Below are positions 7,004-14,900 of a stretch of 16,447 bases of DNA, in pieces. The stretch is from Desulfovibrio sp. GTDB taxonomy: Bacteria; Desulfobacterota; Desulfovibrionia; Desulfovibrionales; Desulfovibrionaceae. Within the stretch, counting starts at the first letter, position 1, and each line of letters begins with the position of its first letter. The translations under genes were made by a program, and so were the position numbers. Location: NCBI GenBank assembly GCA_031282465.1, contig JAITDR010000179.1, forward strand, positions 1 to 16,447, written 5' to 3'. A model generated the notes under the pieces. That model ran no database searches. It worked only from the letters and a program-made list of their open reading frames with translations, and was not told the DNA's origin.

Positions 7004-7622
7004 TTTTCAGCACGGCTTCATCAATGGTTTCGGCCAGTTCCACAACCCTGTCGACGGCCGATTCCAGCCGGTCATAAACCTGTATCCACTTGAGTATCTC
7101 AAGCAGTCGGGCCGGAGTAGGAGAATCCAGGTCGTGCAGCTCGACCAGCCCCATGCTCAGGAGCATTTCACTGTCGTTGCGCAGAGCGCGAAAGGCCCGC
7201 GTTTCATGGCTGTCCCGCTTCTCGGCCAACCCCCTGAGCATGGAACCCGTCAGCAAAATCATCTCCTGCAACACGTGCGCGAGCCGGAGCATGGGAAAGC
7301 GCATCTGGGGGAATTCAAAGATATACAGTCTGTTTGCCGTGTTGAAGAGGTTGTCGACGGCCTCTTCCTGCGCCTTAGTGATGCGCAGGATGTCTTCCCG
7401 GTCTATGGGCGTGATGAAACTGCGCGACAGGTGCCTGGCAATGCGGGCGTGAATTTTATCGGCTTCCGCTTCCAGAATGGAAATTTCCCGGTGCCGCTGC
7501 TCCATCTCCGCGGCGTTTTCGAGGATGACGGTAAGGGCGGCGGACGACGCGCGAAGTTTATCGTTCTGCTCCAGCATCAGGGCAAAAAAAGGCGCGCTTT
7601 TCGGCAACAGAAAATTGAACAT
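6996..7622 (-). CDS. DUF47 family protein (PhoU-like PiT accessory)
   Basis: A 208-residue, almost fully helical cytoplasmic protein of the DUF47/PhoU_div type. The start MFNFLLPKSAPFFALMLEQ and the internal segments EAEADKIHARIARHLSRSFITPIDREDI and AQEEAVDNLFNTANRLYIFE match this family, including the conserved E-x-x-x-D pairs that form metal-binding sites in PhoU-like folds. Such proteins pair with PiT transporters and are thought to regulate them. AGGAGA lies seven bases before the ATG. Its end overlaps the PiT start by eight bases, so the two are translationally coupled. Confidence 0.92.
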   Translation of the reverse strand: MFNFLLPKSAPFFALMLEQNDKLRASSAALTVILENAAEMEQRHREISILEAEADKIHARIARHLSRSFITPIDREDILRITKAQEEAVDNLFNTANRLYIFEFPQMRFPMLRLAHVLQEMILLTGSMLRGLAEKRDSHETRAFRALRNDSEMLLSMGLVELHDLDSPTPARLLEILKWIQVYDRLESAVDRVVELAETIDEAVLKNV

Positions 7623-7637
7623 GCACGGGTCTCCTGT

Positions 7638-7656
7638 CCGGGCCGGGGCGGCCCGG
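7638..7656 (-). repeat. GC-rich hairpin between the TPR and DUF47 genes
   Basis: CCGGGCC (7638-7644) and GGCCCGG (7650-7656) form a perfect seven-base stem with a five-base loop, directly ahead of the DUF47 ribosome site on the minus strand. There is no T run. It could set the relative level of DUF47-PiT mRNA. Confidence 0.45.
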
Positions 7657-7664
7657 TACGGCGG

Positions 7665-8471
7665 TCAACGGCGGGAAAGCCCGCGCTCGGCGAAAGCGCG
7701 CATTCTTGCTGCGGATTCAAAGTCCGGATCGAGAGCCAGGGCTTTTTCAGCACATTCCACAGCTTTGCTCCATTGCCCCGTATCAATATACAGCCTGCCG
7801 AGATTGAAGAAAAGATGCGGGTCGCCGCTCGACGCCTGCACGGCGCGTAAAAAATACCTTTCCGACTCCTCGCAGCGCCGCACCTTGCGCAAGGTCACGC
7901 CCAGAATGTTCAGCACACGGGCTGAGTCCGGCAACAACCCCGCGGCTTTCTCCAGATACGCGACGGCATCGTCGGTCAGCCCGAAATCCAGAAACAATAT
8001 GCCTGTTTCCAGATGCAATTCGCCGTCCTGCGGGTACAGTTCATCCAGAACGGCAAGCTCGTTGCGGGCGTCGTTCTCTTTTCCGGCCTGCAGAGCGGCG
8101 CGGGCGCGGGCGAGGAATTCATCCCGCGTGGAGGAATTCTTTTCCTGTCTGCCGTTGTCGCCGTTGTTGCCCTGTTGTTCGACGGATTGCAGCAGGCGGC
8201 CCATAAGCGCCGAAAGATTGTGTTCCTGTCCGGGGACATAAAGGATGCCGTCGGGGAAGATGTCCACAAGCGCCGGGGTGGACTGCATACGGTCACAGGC
8301 GTTGACCAGCAGGCTCTCGATTGCTCCGTAAGTCTCGCCGGTCATGGGAGTGCCCGTAAGAGCGTCCGCGCCGTTGCGCACGGCGTGCGCCGCGGCTAAA
8401 AAATTGCCTTTCTTCAGGTCGGCCGCGACCCTTTGCAGAGATTCACCGATGCGGGTCAATTCCTGGGACAT
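7665..8471 (-). CDS. Tetratricopeptide-repeat protein
   Basis: A 268-residue cytoplasmic protein with no signal peptide. The N-terminal ~95 residues are an uncharacterised helical region. A polar linker rich in Asn, Gly and Gln (about 98-114) follows, then roughly four TPR units from about 116 to 252, with typical patterns such as DAVAYLEKAAGLLPDSARV, SERYFLRAVQASSGDP and KAVECAEKALALDPDFESA. TPR domains serve as protein-protein scaffolds. The ATG at 8471 has GGAG/AGGA elements upstream. The gene sits 18 bases behind the other helical-repeat gene and 42 bases ahead of the DUF47 gene on the same strand. No function beyond binding a partner can be assigned. Confidence 0.85.
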   Translation of the reverse strand: MSQELTRIGESLQRVAADLKKGNFLAAAHAVRNGADALTGTPMTGETYGAIESLLVNACDRMQSTPALVDIFPDGILYVPGQEHNLSALMGRLLQSVEQQGNNGDNGRQEKNSSTRDEFLARARAALQAGKENDARNELAVLDELYPQDGELHLETGILFLDFGLTDDAVAYLEKAAGLLPDSARVLNILGVTLRKVRRCEESERYFLRAVQASSGDPHLFFNLGRLYIDTGQWSKAVECAEKALALDPDFESAARMRAFAERGLSRR

Positions 8472-8489
8472 GCAAATCCTGCTCCGTGT

Positions 8490-9245
8490 TCAGAGCGGAT
8501 GCCCGGCGCGCAGCCGCTCCCACAACCTCTGTACGCGTACTGCGTCGCCGCCGGCGCTCTCAGCCTTCTGCAACATGCGGCGGGCGCCTTCGCCGTCACC
8601 GCAGGCCTGTGCGGCCCCTGCCGCATACACTTCGGCCTCCCAGCCCAGGCAGGCCGACTCCGCCCGTGCCTGTGCCGCCGTGTCCGCACAACTGCCGGTC
8701 ATGTACAGGGCGGCCAGCGTATAACGCGCCCGAACCCGATTGCAGGAAGGATCCTTTTCCCTCCATTCCCGGCAGAAAAGCAGCAAGGACACATAATCCC
8801 CGCTCTCGGCCAGATTGTCGCAAAGCAACGCATAATATGCAGGCCGGTAGTCGTTTTCCGCCACATAACGGGAGAGCAGGCGCGCCGCCGCTTCATGCTC
8901 GCCCAAACCCATGCGGGCATACGCCTCGAACAACCCGGCCTTGGGGAATATCTCCCCCAGAGCGGCGAGTTCCTCGGCCGAGCGCTGCAAAACCAGAATC
9001 TTATCCGAATGATGGAGAAGATCCTCGCTTTCGTCGGAGTTCACGATGCGGGACGGGATGTCCTCCTTTTCTTCGGCTGCCGGCCCTCCCAGGCTTTGCA
9101 GAATGTACACGGCGCGCAGATAGCGCTCAGCCGCTTCCCCCTGCCGCGTCCGCCCGTCCCCTGCCGAACGCACGAAAAACCATACAGGCGCAGCCGCCGA
9201 CACAAGCAGAAGACAAAGAAAAACGGCGATACGCTTCCTGTTCAC
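8490..9245 (-). CDS. Membrane-anchored helical-repeat (TPR-like) protein
   Basis: An uncharacterised protein of 251 residues if the GTG at 9245 is used, giving a short basic start and one hydrophobic segment (RKRIAVFLCLLLVSAAAPVWFF), or 262 residues from the ATG at 9278. Neither start has a strong Shine-Dalgarno sequence; GTG is preferred for its compact signal-anchor. The rest is acidic, helical and Ala-rich, with degenerate repeat units such as FPKAGLFEAYARMGLGEHEAAARLL and AEVYAAGAAQACGDGEGARRML, so it is probably a periplasmic solenoid held by its N-terminal anchor. A longer frame reaching 9464 is rejected because it would run back through the promoter at 9409-9437. It is the first gene of the block ending in the PiT transporter. 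Confidence 0.75.
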   Translation of the reverse strand: MNRKRIAVFLCLLLVSAAAPVWFFVRSAGDGRTRQGEAAERYLRAVYILQSLGGPAAEEKEDIPSRIVNSDESEDLLHHSDKILVLQRSAEELAALGEIFPKAGLFEAYARMGLGEHEAAARLLSRYVAENDYRPAYYALLCDNLAESGDYVSLLLFCREWREKDPSCNRVRARYTLAALYMTGSCADTAAQARAESACLGWEAEVYAAGAAQACGDGEGARRMLQKAESAGGDAVRVQRLWERLRAGHPL

Positions 9246-9612
9246 GCGGACCCGCCCTGTTGACGCCGGGCGGAGCATACACAGGAAACCGCACCGAGCC
9301 GCAGGCAAAAAAACACCACGGAGTACACTGCTTGGTGCGCCGCGGCGCCCGGGCCGTCCCGCGCGTCGCAGCCGAAAAACGCCTGCCTTGCATTCCACCG
9401 GCAGACAAGCTATACTTGTCACACTTGGGCTCGTCAACAACGACGACGCGTCGCGGTTGATCAAAAATTCTTTTTGCTTTGCGTCTTCCCTGTCGGGGAG
9501 TGTCTTGATCTATGCCCGGCAAAGCTGTAATACCCTTTCGGTATCCCATCCTCATGTGCAGGGGGCAAGCCGGCAGGCGCCGGCTGTGAGTGAACAAACA
9601 GGGCGGGCGGGC
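9246..9612. other. Divergent intergenic region
   Basis: These 367 bases separate the minus-strand helical-repeat gene from the plus-strand CAP-domain gene. The minus-strand promoter and inverted repeat at 9404-9437 are the clearest signals. For the plus strand no convincing promoter was found; TTGATC near 9505 is followed by TGTAAT, but only 15 bases away. A small inverted repeat, ATACC (9530-9534) and GGTAT (9540-9544), lies 69 bases before the CAP gene start. Nothing else was recognised. Confidence 0.5.
9404..9437 (-). promoter_or_regulatory. Promoter with operator-like inverted repeat for the TPR-DUF47-PiT block
   Basis: On the minus strand TTGACG (9437-9432) and TATAGC (9414-9409) lie 17 bases apart, a good sigma-70 match. 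The -10 box sits in the centre of an inverted repeat, GACAAG (9404-9409), CTATA, CTTGTC (9415-9420), where a dimeric repressor could bind. Transcription would read into the anchored helical-repeat gene after a leader of more than 100 bases. Confidence 0.55.
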
Positions 9613-11124
9613 ATGAAAAGGCCGTTAAGCATGTTCAGGTTCGTATTGATGCTTGTTGCCGCCGTGGTGTGTGCAGCGACGTTCTGCGCGCCGGCGGCAT
9701 CCGCCGCCGCCGGCCTGTCCGACGACCATACCGTGCTGTACTACCTGATTGAAATGCAGCGCCGAGTCACAAAGGCATGCGCGGGCCGGGGCATGCCCGA
9801 GGCCCCGAGCCTCATGCCGTCCGAAGCCCTGCGCGCCGAAGCACGCAGAACCATCGAGAGCCTTTCTCCCCCCGTCCGAACGGAAGCGGGCGGCGCGTCC
9901 GCGGTCTACCTGACCGCCGAGGGCAAAACCCCGCAGCAGGTCTTCAATTCTCTGGCAGCCCGTCAATGTCCGGCTCTTATGGGCACAGACTACCGCTACA
10001 TCGGCGCGGCAGGCAAAAACGGAAGGTGGACCGTGATTCTGTCGGGTGCGCCTGTGCCGCCCGAGCCGGCGTCTCCGGCCGCCCAAGCCGCTCCGGCCGC
10101 GAGAACTGCCGTACCTTTGCCGGACACCCCTCCTGCCCCTGCCCCCGACCGAAGCGCGGACGAAAATGCCTACGGGCCGTCACACGCGCGCATACGCCCC
10201 GAAGAACGGGAGCCGGCTGATCCCGTCCCTGTCGGCCGCATCAGCACGGATGCCGCCGGCCGGCCTGTAGGGTCGGTGAAATTTTTTTCCGGTACCCCGA
10301 CGCTTCCACCGGACGCGCAGACCGCGCCGTCTGCGGAGCCGCCGGCCGCCGCGCTTGAAGCCGCGCCCGGCGACGCCCCTGCGGGCACTGACTTCGTCCC
10401 TCCCACGGCGCCGGGTCCTTTCGGCGTCCGCCGTCCTCCGCCGGACGGTATGCCGGCCGGCGCCGTCCGACCGGGGGTGACCCCTTTGCGCGACATGCGA
10501 CCGCAACCGGACGATACCCCCCTTGTGTATATCGCTCCCGGCCATACCCCGTCGGACATGCCGGGTCCGTCAGGGCAAGGGGCCGGTACACAGCCTGATG
10601 GAGCCGGGCCGGGCGCCGATGCGCCGTACTACGGGGCAGGTCGGGGATCTGCCGCGCCCGCGGGCGCAACGGACCCGGCGCGCCGGGTCGCCGGCAGCGC
10701 CGGGTCGCCGGCCGGCCGACCCGAGGCGGCGAGACTGCTCAGTCTGGTCAACAGCGCACGGGCCGGGGGCCGCCGCTGCGGGGACACTCCCGCGGCGCCC
10801 GTGCCGCCGTTGGCTGAAAATCCTGCCGTTTCGGCCCTCGCACAACGACACGCGGAGGCAATGACGGCCGGACGCTTTTTCTCCAGCATCACCCCGACAG
10901 GCGTCACATTGGGGCAGCGGCTGACTGCCGCCGGTTACATATGGTCTTTCGCGGCTGAGAACATCGCGCACATGGACGGAACGGCGGAAGATGTTCTGCA
11001 CAGCTGGCTCGCCGTCGAAAACCGCTGCCTCAACCTGATGGGCGCCGAATACATGGAAGCCGGAACGGGTTACGACCCCGCCGGGCGCAACTGGGTCTTT
11101 ACACTGACGGCACCCATGCCCTGA
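9613..11124 (+). CDS. Secreted Pro/Ala-rich protein with C-terminal CAP/SCP domain
   Basis: A 503-residue exported protein. The N-terminus has a signal peptide (MKRPLSMFRFVLMLVAAVV, likely cleavage after APAASA). Residues of about 30-145 form a small N-terminal region. A long disordered linker rich in Pro, Ala, Gly and Asp spans about 150-365. The last ~130 residues are a CAP/SCP (YkwD/PR-1-like) domain: LLSLVNSARAGGRRCG, LAENPAVSALAQRHAEAM, LGQRLTAAGYIWSFAAENIA, VLHSWLAVENRCLNLMGAEYMEAGTGY. The conserved Glu of AENIA is present, but the His usual in FFSH is Ser (FFSS) and the His usual before C-x-N-L-M is Arg. Two Cys probably form a disulfide. The ATG at 9631 is an alternative start. The hybrid kinase gene follows after 49 bases. 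Confidence 0.82.
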   Translation: MKRPLSMFRFVLMLVAAVVCAATFCAPAASAAAGLSDDHTVLYYLIEMQRRVTKACAGRGMPEAPSLMPSEALRAEARRTIESLSPPVRTEAGGASAVYLTAEGKTPQQVFNSLAARQCPALMGTDYRYIGAAGKNGRWTVILSGAPVPPEPASPAAQAAPAARTAVPLPDTPPAPAPDRSADENAYGPSHARIRPEEREPADPVPVGRISTDAAGRPVGSVKFFSGTPTLPPDAQTAPSAEPPAAALEAAPGDAPAGTDFVPPTAPGPFGVRRPPPDGMPAGAVRPGVTPLRDMRPQPDDTPLVYIAPGHTPSDMPGPSGQGAGTQPDGAGPGADAPYYGAGRGSAAPAGATDPARRVAGSAGSPAGRPEAARLLSLVNSARAGGRRCGDTPAAPVPPLAENPAVSALAQRHAEAMTAGRFFSSITPTGVTLGQRLTAAGYIWSFAAENIAHMDGTAEDVLHSWLAVENRCLNLMGAEYMEAGTGYDPAGRNWVFTLTAPMP

Positions 11125-11173
11125 GGCTCAGTGATTCTTTGAAACTCAGCACATCGACGAGAGGAGGATCACC

Positions 11174-13180
11174 ATGTTAGCAGCGCTTGTCACGGCATCG
11201 GTACTGTGTTTGCTTGCCGTTTCGGCGCTTCGTCCTCGACGCGCACGCGCGGCAGGCTACGACGAAAAATCCGGAAACCCGACTCCGGAGCAGTACAGGT
11301 TGATGCTGGAAAAAGCGCACGCGGCGAACAGCGCCAAAAGCGAATTCATCGCCAACATGAGCCACGAAATCCGCACCCCGCTCAACGCCATCATCGGAAT
11401 GGCCTTTCTCCTCCAGAAAACCCGGCTGAACGAAGCCCAGGAAGATTATGTGTCCAAAATACACTCCGCAGGCGTGACCCTGCTCCGGGTGGTGGACGAC
11501 ATACTCGACGTTTCCAGGCTGGAAGCAGGAAATATGGTGATTGAGAACGCTCCCTTCTGTGTACCGGCCATCTTTGAAAACCTGGCCGGGATCGTCGGAG
11601 GAGAAGCTGAGAATAAAAAACTGGACGCGGCCTTTTTCATCGACGAGCAGGTGCCGCCGCGCCTGATCGGCGATGCCAAGCGGCTGGGGCAGATATTGCT
11701 CAACCTCATAAGCAACGCCGTCAAGTTTACCGAAACCGGCGGGTTCAGCGTGTCCTGCACAACGGACGGGACTGCCGGCGGAAAAACCGTGCTGCATATC
11801 GAAATCAGCGACACAGGCATAGGCATTTCCGACAGGCAACGGGAAATCATCTTCAACGCCTTTGCCCAGGGCGAGTCATCCATTACCCGGCGTTACGGCG
11901 GGGCCGGCCTCGGGCTGGCGCTCGCCAAAAAATTACTGGAGCTCGCCGGAGGCAGCCTTGAAATGCAAAGCGAACTCGGGCGCGGGTCCACTTTTACGGT
12001 GCGTATCCCCCTGGCAACGGAGGAAGCCGACGGGCAGGCGCCGGATGCGGAAAACGGCGCCCTGCGGGGTATACGCGTGATCGTCGTGGATCCGGCCGAA
12101 ACGCAACGCGGCTACCTGAAACGTATGCTCACCGGTTTCGGTTGCGACGTCGCGGATTTCGCGGACACCGGCCGGGCCTTTGCCGCCGTTGCGGGCGCGG
12201 ACCCCGGCCCTTCGCCTTGCCGGCTGCTGCTGCTCCCTCTGTCCCTGGCCGAAGAGGAGCACGGCCGCAACATCAAGCATGTCGGCGAGGACATGCGCCT
12301 GAAAAACGCCCCCGGCATCGTGTGCATAGCACCTTTCGGCCATACGGACGGCGTGACGGACACGCTGACACGGCATATCAGGCAGTTGATTGCCGTGATG
12401 GTGAGGAGACCGCTTATTTCTTCGGACCTCAAGGCCGCGCTGCTCAAGGCCGTCGGCCTGCGCTCCGGTGAAGCTCCCGGCGCTCCGGCGGCCGGGGGAC
12501 ACGCCGACGAAGTCGTCGCCGTCCCCTATTTCCCCAACAGCCGGGTACTCCTGGTGGAAGACAACCCGGTCAATCAGCAGATCGCCGTGGCCCTGCTGGA
12601 GGACGCCGGCATCACCGTGACCGTGGCCGACAACGGAAAACATGCGCTGGAACTGCTCAACGCCGCGCCCGACACGAATTTCGACATGATTTTCATGGAT
12701 TTGCAGATGCCGGAAATGGATGGTTTTACGACGACCGCGCGTCTGCGGGCCGACCCCCGCTTCGCCGGCATTCCCATCGCGGCCATGACCGCACACGCCA
12801 CCGCCGAAGAACGGGAACACTGTCTGAATGCAGGCATGGACGAACACATCTCCAAACCCATAGACGTGGCAGTGTTGTACAACACCCTGCGCAAGTTCAT
12901 GAAAGCCGGAGAGAGCCCGGAGACGCCGGGAACGTCGCAGGCCGGCCCGGTCGAATTCGACGTCGCTTTCGCGGGCCGCTTCGGCGAACTCCTGGATCTG
13001 CTGGGTGAAGACGATGCCGACGCGCGCTCCCTGTTCGACGAACTGAGACCCGGTCTGGAGGCCGTCAACGCGTCCGCGGCGCAAACAGCCGCCCAAGCCC
13101 TGGCCGAGTTCGATTTCTCCAGGGCCTTGTCCGTGCTGGCGGCTATGGGCAACAGCCTGAAACACCGGGGGAGCGACTGA
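11174..13180 (+). CDS. Hybrid sensor histidine kinase with pseudo-receiver and receiver domains
   Basis: A 668-residue signalling protein with a perfect ribosome site (GAGGAGG, six bases upstream). Order of parts: one N-terminal membrane segment (residues 2-19) followed by basic residues; HisKA dimerisation domain with phospho-acceptor His64 in [11 protein letters not shown]; HATPase_c with N-box NLISNAVKF (177-185), DTGIG (213-217) and GGAGLGL (242-248); a receiver-like domain at about 298-428 lacking the phospho-Asp and conserved Lys; an intact receiver at about 456-576 with acceptor Asp509 ([11 protein letters not shown]) and Lys561; then a helical tail without an obvious HPt histidine. 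No periplasmic or PAS sensor domain is present, so input must come through the membrane segment or a partner. Its stop overlaps the DUF721 start (TGATG). Confidence 0.93.
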   Translation: MLAALVTASVLCLLAVSALRPRRARAAGYDEKSGNPTPEQYRLMLEKAHAANSAKSEFIANMSHEIRTPLNAIIGMAFLLQKTRLNEAQEDYVSKIHSAGVTLLRVVDDILDVSRLEAGNMVIENAPFCVPAIFENLAGIVGGEAENKKLDAAFFIDEQVPPRLIGDAKRLGQILLNLISNAVKFTETGGFSVSCTTDGTAGGKTVLHIEISDTGIGISDRQREIIFNAFAQGESSITRRYGGAGLGLALAKKLLELAGGSLEMQSELGRGSTFTVRIPLATEEADGQAPDAENGALRGIRVIVVDPAETQRGYLKRMLTGFGCDVADFADTGRAFAAVAGADPGPSPCRLLLLPLSLAEEEHGRNIKHVGEDMRLKNAPGIVCIAPFGHTDGVTDTLTRHIRQLIAVMVRRPLISSDLKAALLKAVGLRSGEAPGAPAAGGHADEVVAVPYFPNSRVLLVEDNPVNQQIAVALLEDAGITVTVADNGKHALELLNAAPDTNFDMIFMDLQMPEMDGFTTTARLRADPRFAGIPIAAMTAHATAEEREHCLNAGMDEHISKPIDVAVLYNTLRKFMKAGESPETPGTSQAGPVEFDVAFAGRFGELLDLLGEDDADARSLFDELRPGLEAVNASAAQTAAQALAEFDFSRALSVLAAMGNSLKHRGSD

Positions 13181-13575
13181 TGCCCGCCCGCGCGGCGTCT
13201 GCGGCCGATGCCGGGAAAGAGGCCGCCGGGCGGACGGTTCGACCTTCCCCGCGGCGCGAAGGCAAAGTCTGTCATGTTTCCGAGGCGGTTGAGGCGCTGT
13301 TTGCGCGCCTCGGCAGACCGCGGCAGGGCAGGCTCAATATGCTGTGGCGGCAGTGGGACGAACTTTTGGGGGAAGACATCGCGTTGCTCGGACGCCCGCT
13401 CGGGCAAAAAGACGGCGTGCTCTGCATCGGCGCGGACGATGCCGCGGCCCTGCAGGAACTTGCCCTGCGCGGCGAGGAAATCTTGGAAAAAGCCAACGCC
13501 TTCATGCAGGAGGACGTTTTTCGTGAAGTCAGCGCGCGGCTGACCCAAGGACGCACCGACCTTTCCGGTCTCTGA
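13180..13575 (+). CDS. DUF721 (DciA-like) protein
   Basis: A 131-residue protein. After a basic, probably flexible N-terminus (about 30 residues), the segment LWRQWDELLGEDIALLGRPLG, the short strand GVLCIGADDAAALQELALRGEEIL and the NAFM region match the DUF721 family. Members include DciA, which helps load the replicative helicase in many bacteria without DnaC. Relatives in sulfate reducers are short like this one, but a helicase-loading role here is only a family-level inference. The ATG shares one base with the kinase stop (TGATG), and the purine-rich GGGGGAG just upstream is a good ribosome site, so it is translationally coupled to the kinase gene. Confidence 0.75.
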   Translation: MPARAASAADAGKEAAGRTVRPSPRREGKVCHVSEAVEALFARLGRPRQGRLNMLWRQWDELLGEDIALLGRPLGQKDGVLCIGADDAAALQELALRGEEILEKANAFMQEDVFREVSARLTQGRTDLSGL

Positions 13576-13596
13576 AGACCGGCGTCGCCGCTTTTT
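13565..13596 (+). terminator. Possible terminator after the DUF721 gene
   Basis: A seven-base perfect stem (CCGGTCT at 13565-13571 and AGACCGG at 13576-13582) with a CTGA loop straddles the stop codon. Five Ts follow at 13592-13596. The GC-rich spacer between stem and T run is longer than usual, so intrinsic termination is only possible. Confidence 0.35.
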
Positions 13597-13662
13597 CGTT
13601 GTCGTTATGCTGAAAATGCCGTAAGGCGTCGGACGCCGGACGCGTGTGCCCGGAGACTGTCT

Positions 13663-13758
13663 ATGAAATGTGTGCCCGCGCGCCGGGCGGCGGCCGTTGC
13701 AGACATCCTGCTGCCGGGCAACACTTGGTTTTACGCCTCCGGCGGCCGGGGGAAATGA
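13663..13758 (+). pseudogene. Remnant of a duplicated 5' end of the MoeA-like gene
   Basis: The first bases, ATGAAATGTGTGCCCGCGCG, are nearly identical to the start of the gene at 13834 (18 of 20 bases). They are followed by further similarity around GGCGGC. The short frame encodes MKCVPARRAAAVADI and then diverges, ending at a TGA inside the palindrome at 13746-13768 (31 codons in all). The intact gene starts MKCVPAREAAGLVIA. Most likely this is the stump of a duplicated or degraded paralogue into which the REP-like sequence has run. A short real peptide cannot be excluded. Confidence 0.6.
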
Positions 13759-13784
13759 TTTCCCCCGGACCCCCTCATTGGGGT
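13731..13784. repeat. REP-like palindromic intergenic element
   Basis: ACGCCTCCGGCGGC leads into a perfect ten-base stem, CCGGGGGAAA (13746-13755) and TTTCCCCCGG (13759-13768), with a TGA loop. A second stem follows, ACCCC (13769-13773) and GGGGT (13780-13784). Two adjoining GC-rich hairpins between genes are the usual form of REP/BIME-type elements; no T run follows, so it is a poor intrinsic terminator. Copies elsewhere in the genome cannot be checked here. Confidence 0.55.
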
Positions 13785-13833
13785 TGATGCGAAAATTTAT
13801 ACGTTACACGGTACTACGCCGGCGGGGCGTGCT

Positions 13834-14859
13834 ATGAAATGTGTACCCGCACGCGAGGCGGCAGGCCTCGTTATCGCCCATGACATTACGGAAATCGTTC
13901 CCGGCAAGGTCCGGCGTACGGCCTTCAGACGCGGGCACACGGTTCGCCCGGAAGACGTGGAGCATCTGCTGCGCCTGGGCAAAGAAAATCTGTACATCCA
14001 GGACGGCGACGACGACGGGGTACATGAGGACGAGGCCGCCCGCCGTCTGGCCGCCGCCTTTACCGGTCCCGGACTGGAATACGGCGACCCGGCGGAAGGG
14101 CGTATCAATTTCCGCGCCGCGCGCCGCGGTCTGTTCGTCGTCGAGCGTGAGCTTCTGGCCCGCGTCAATGCCGTGCCCGATGTGGTCCTGGCAACGCGGC
14201 ATTCCCTGCAAGCCGTGGACAAAGGCGATCTGCTTGCCGGAACGCGGGTCGTTCCCCTCACTGTGCCGGAAGGGGTGGTGCAGGCGGCTGAAGAGTGTTG
14301 CCGGCAGACGGACTCGCCCCTGCTCGCCGTCCTGCCCTTCAAAAAGCACCGTGTTGCCGCGGTGGTCACGGGGCGGGAAGTGTATGAGGGGCGGGTTGCG
14401 GACGGCTTTATCCCCGTTTTGAAAAAAAAGTTTCACGCTTGGGACTCGCAGGTCTTTCTGGAGCGGGTTGTGCCGGACGAGAAAAAACTTACGGCCGGTG
14501 CCGTGCGGGAAGCGCTGGAGCAGGGTGCGGACATGGTCTGCGTTACCGGAGGTATGAGCGTGGATCCGGACGACAGGACTCCGGCGGCCTTACGCGATGT
14601 CTGCAGCGAGATCGTGTTCCGCGGGGTTCCGGTTTTTCCGGGGTCGATGCTCATGCTCGGCTACGCGGGGCGAGTGCCCGTGCTCGGCGTTCCGGGGTGC
14701 GTCATGTACCGCAGGGGTTGCGTGTTCGACATCATCGTGCCGCGCCTCCTGGCCGGCCTGCGCGTTACCGCCGCCGACGCACGAGGCTTCGCGTACGGCG
14801 GGTTGTGCCTGGAATGCCCGGAGTGCGTCTACCCGGCCTGCTCCTTCGGAAAATATTGA
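13834..14859 (+). CDS. MoeA-like molybdopterin-binding protein with Cys-rich tail
   Basis: A 341-residue cytoplasmic protein related to the MoeA/MoCF_biosynth family. The N-terminal part contains AHDITEIVPGKV, AFRRGHTVRPEDVEHLLRLGKENLYI, as in MoeA-like sulfate-reducer proteins. The C-terminal half carries the molybdopterin-binding fold: VTGREVYEGRVADGF, ADMVCVTGGMSVDPDDRTPAALR, FPGSMLMLGY, VLGVPGCVMYRRGCVFDIIVPRLLAG. It ends in a tail with Cys residues (GLCLECPECVYPACSFGK) that could bind a metal or an Fe-S cluster. MoeA proper is about 400 residues and inserts Mo into molybdopterin; this shorter form may bind or distribute the cofactor instead. The C_GCAxxG_C_C gene starts 41 bases downstream. 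A degraded copy of its first codons lies 171 bases upstream. Confidence 0.85.
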   Translation: MKCVPAREAAGLVIAHDITEIVPGKVRRTAFRRGHTVRPEDVEHLLRLGKENLYIQDGDDDGVHEDEAARRLAAAFTGPGLEYGDPAEGRINFRAARRGLFVVERELLARVNAVPDVVLATRHSLQAVDKGDLLAGTRVVPLTVPEGVVQAAEECCRQTDSPLLAVLPFKKHRVAAVVTGREVYEGRVADGFIPVLKKKFHAWDSQVFLERVVPDEKKLTAGAVREALEQGADMVCVTGGMSVDPDDRTPAALRDVCSEIVFRGVPVFPGSMLMLGYAGRVPVLGVPGCVMYRRGCVFDIIVPRLLAGLRVTAADARGFAYGGLCLECPECVYPACSFGKY

Positions 14860-14900
14860 GGCCGGCAAAAGCAAACGCTACGCTTACGACAAGGCAGGGA

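Noticed and set aside
9279..9464. Longer N-terminus of the anchored helical-repeat protein
   Set aside because: The frame would cross the promoter at 9409-9437, and the added residues are a low-complexity Arg/Ala/Gly mix.
9388..9612. Extended start of the CAP protein
   Set aside because: The added 75 residues would precede the signal peptide, which would then be internal.
12941..13177. HPt phosphotransfer domain at the kinase C-terminus
   Set aside because: The segment is helical but has no histidine in an HPt-type context; the only His is in the last residues (LKHRGSD).
13576..13833. Molybdenum-cofactor riboswitch ahead of the MoeA-like gene
   Set aside because: The region is accounted for by the gene remnant and the REP-like palindrome. 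No Moco-motif architecture was recognisable by eye.
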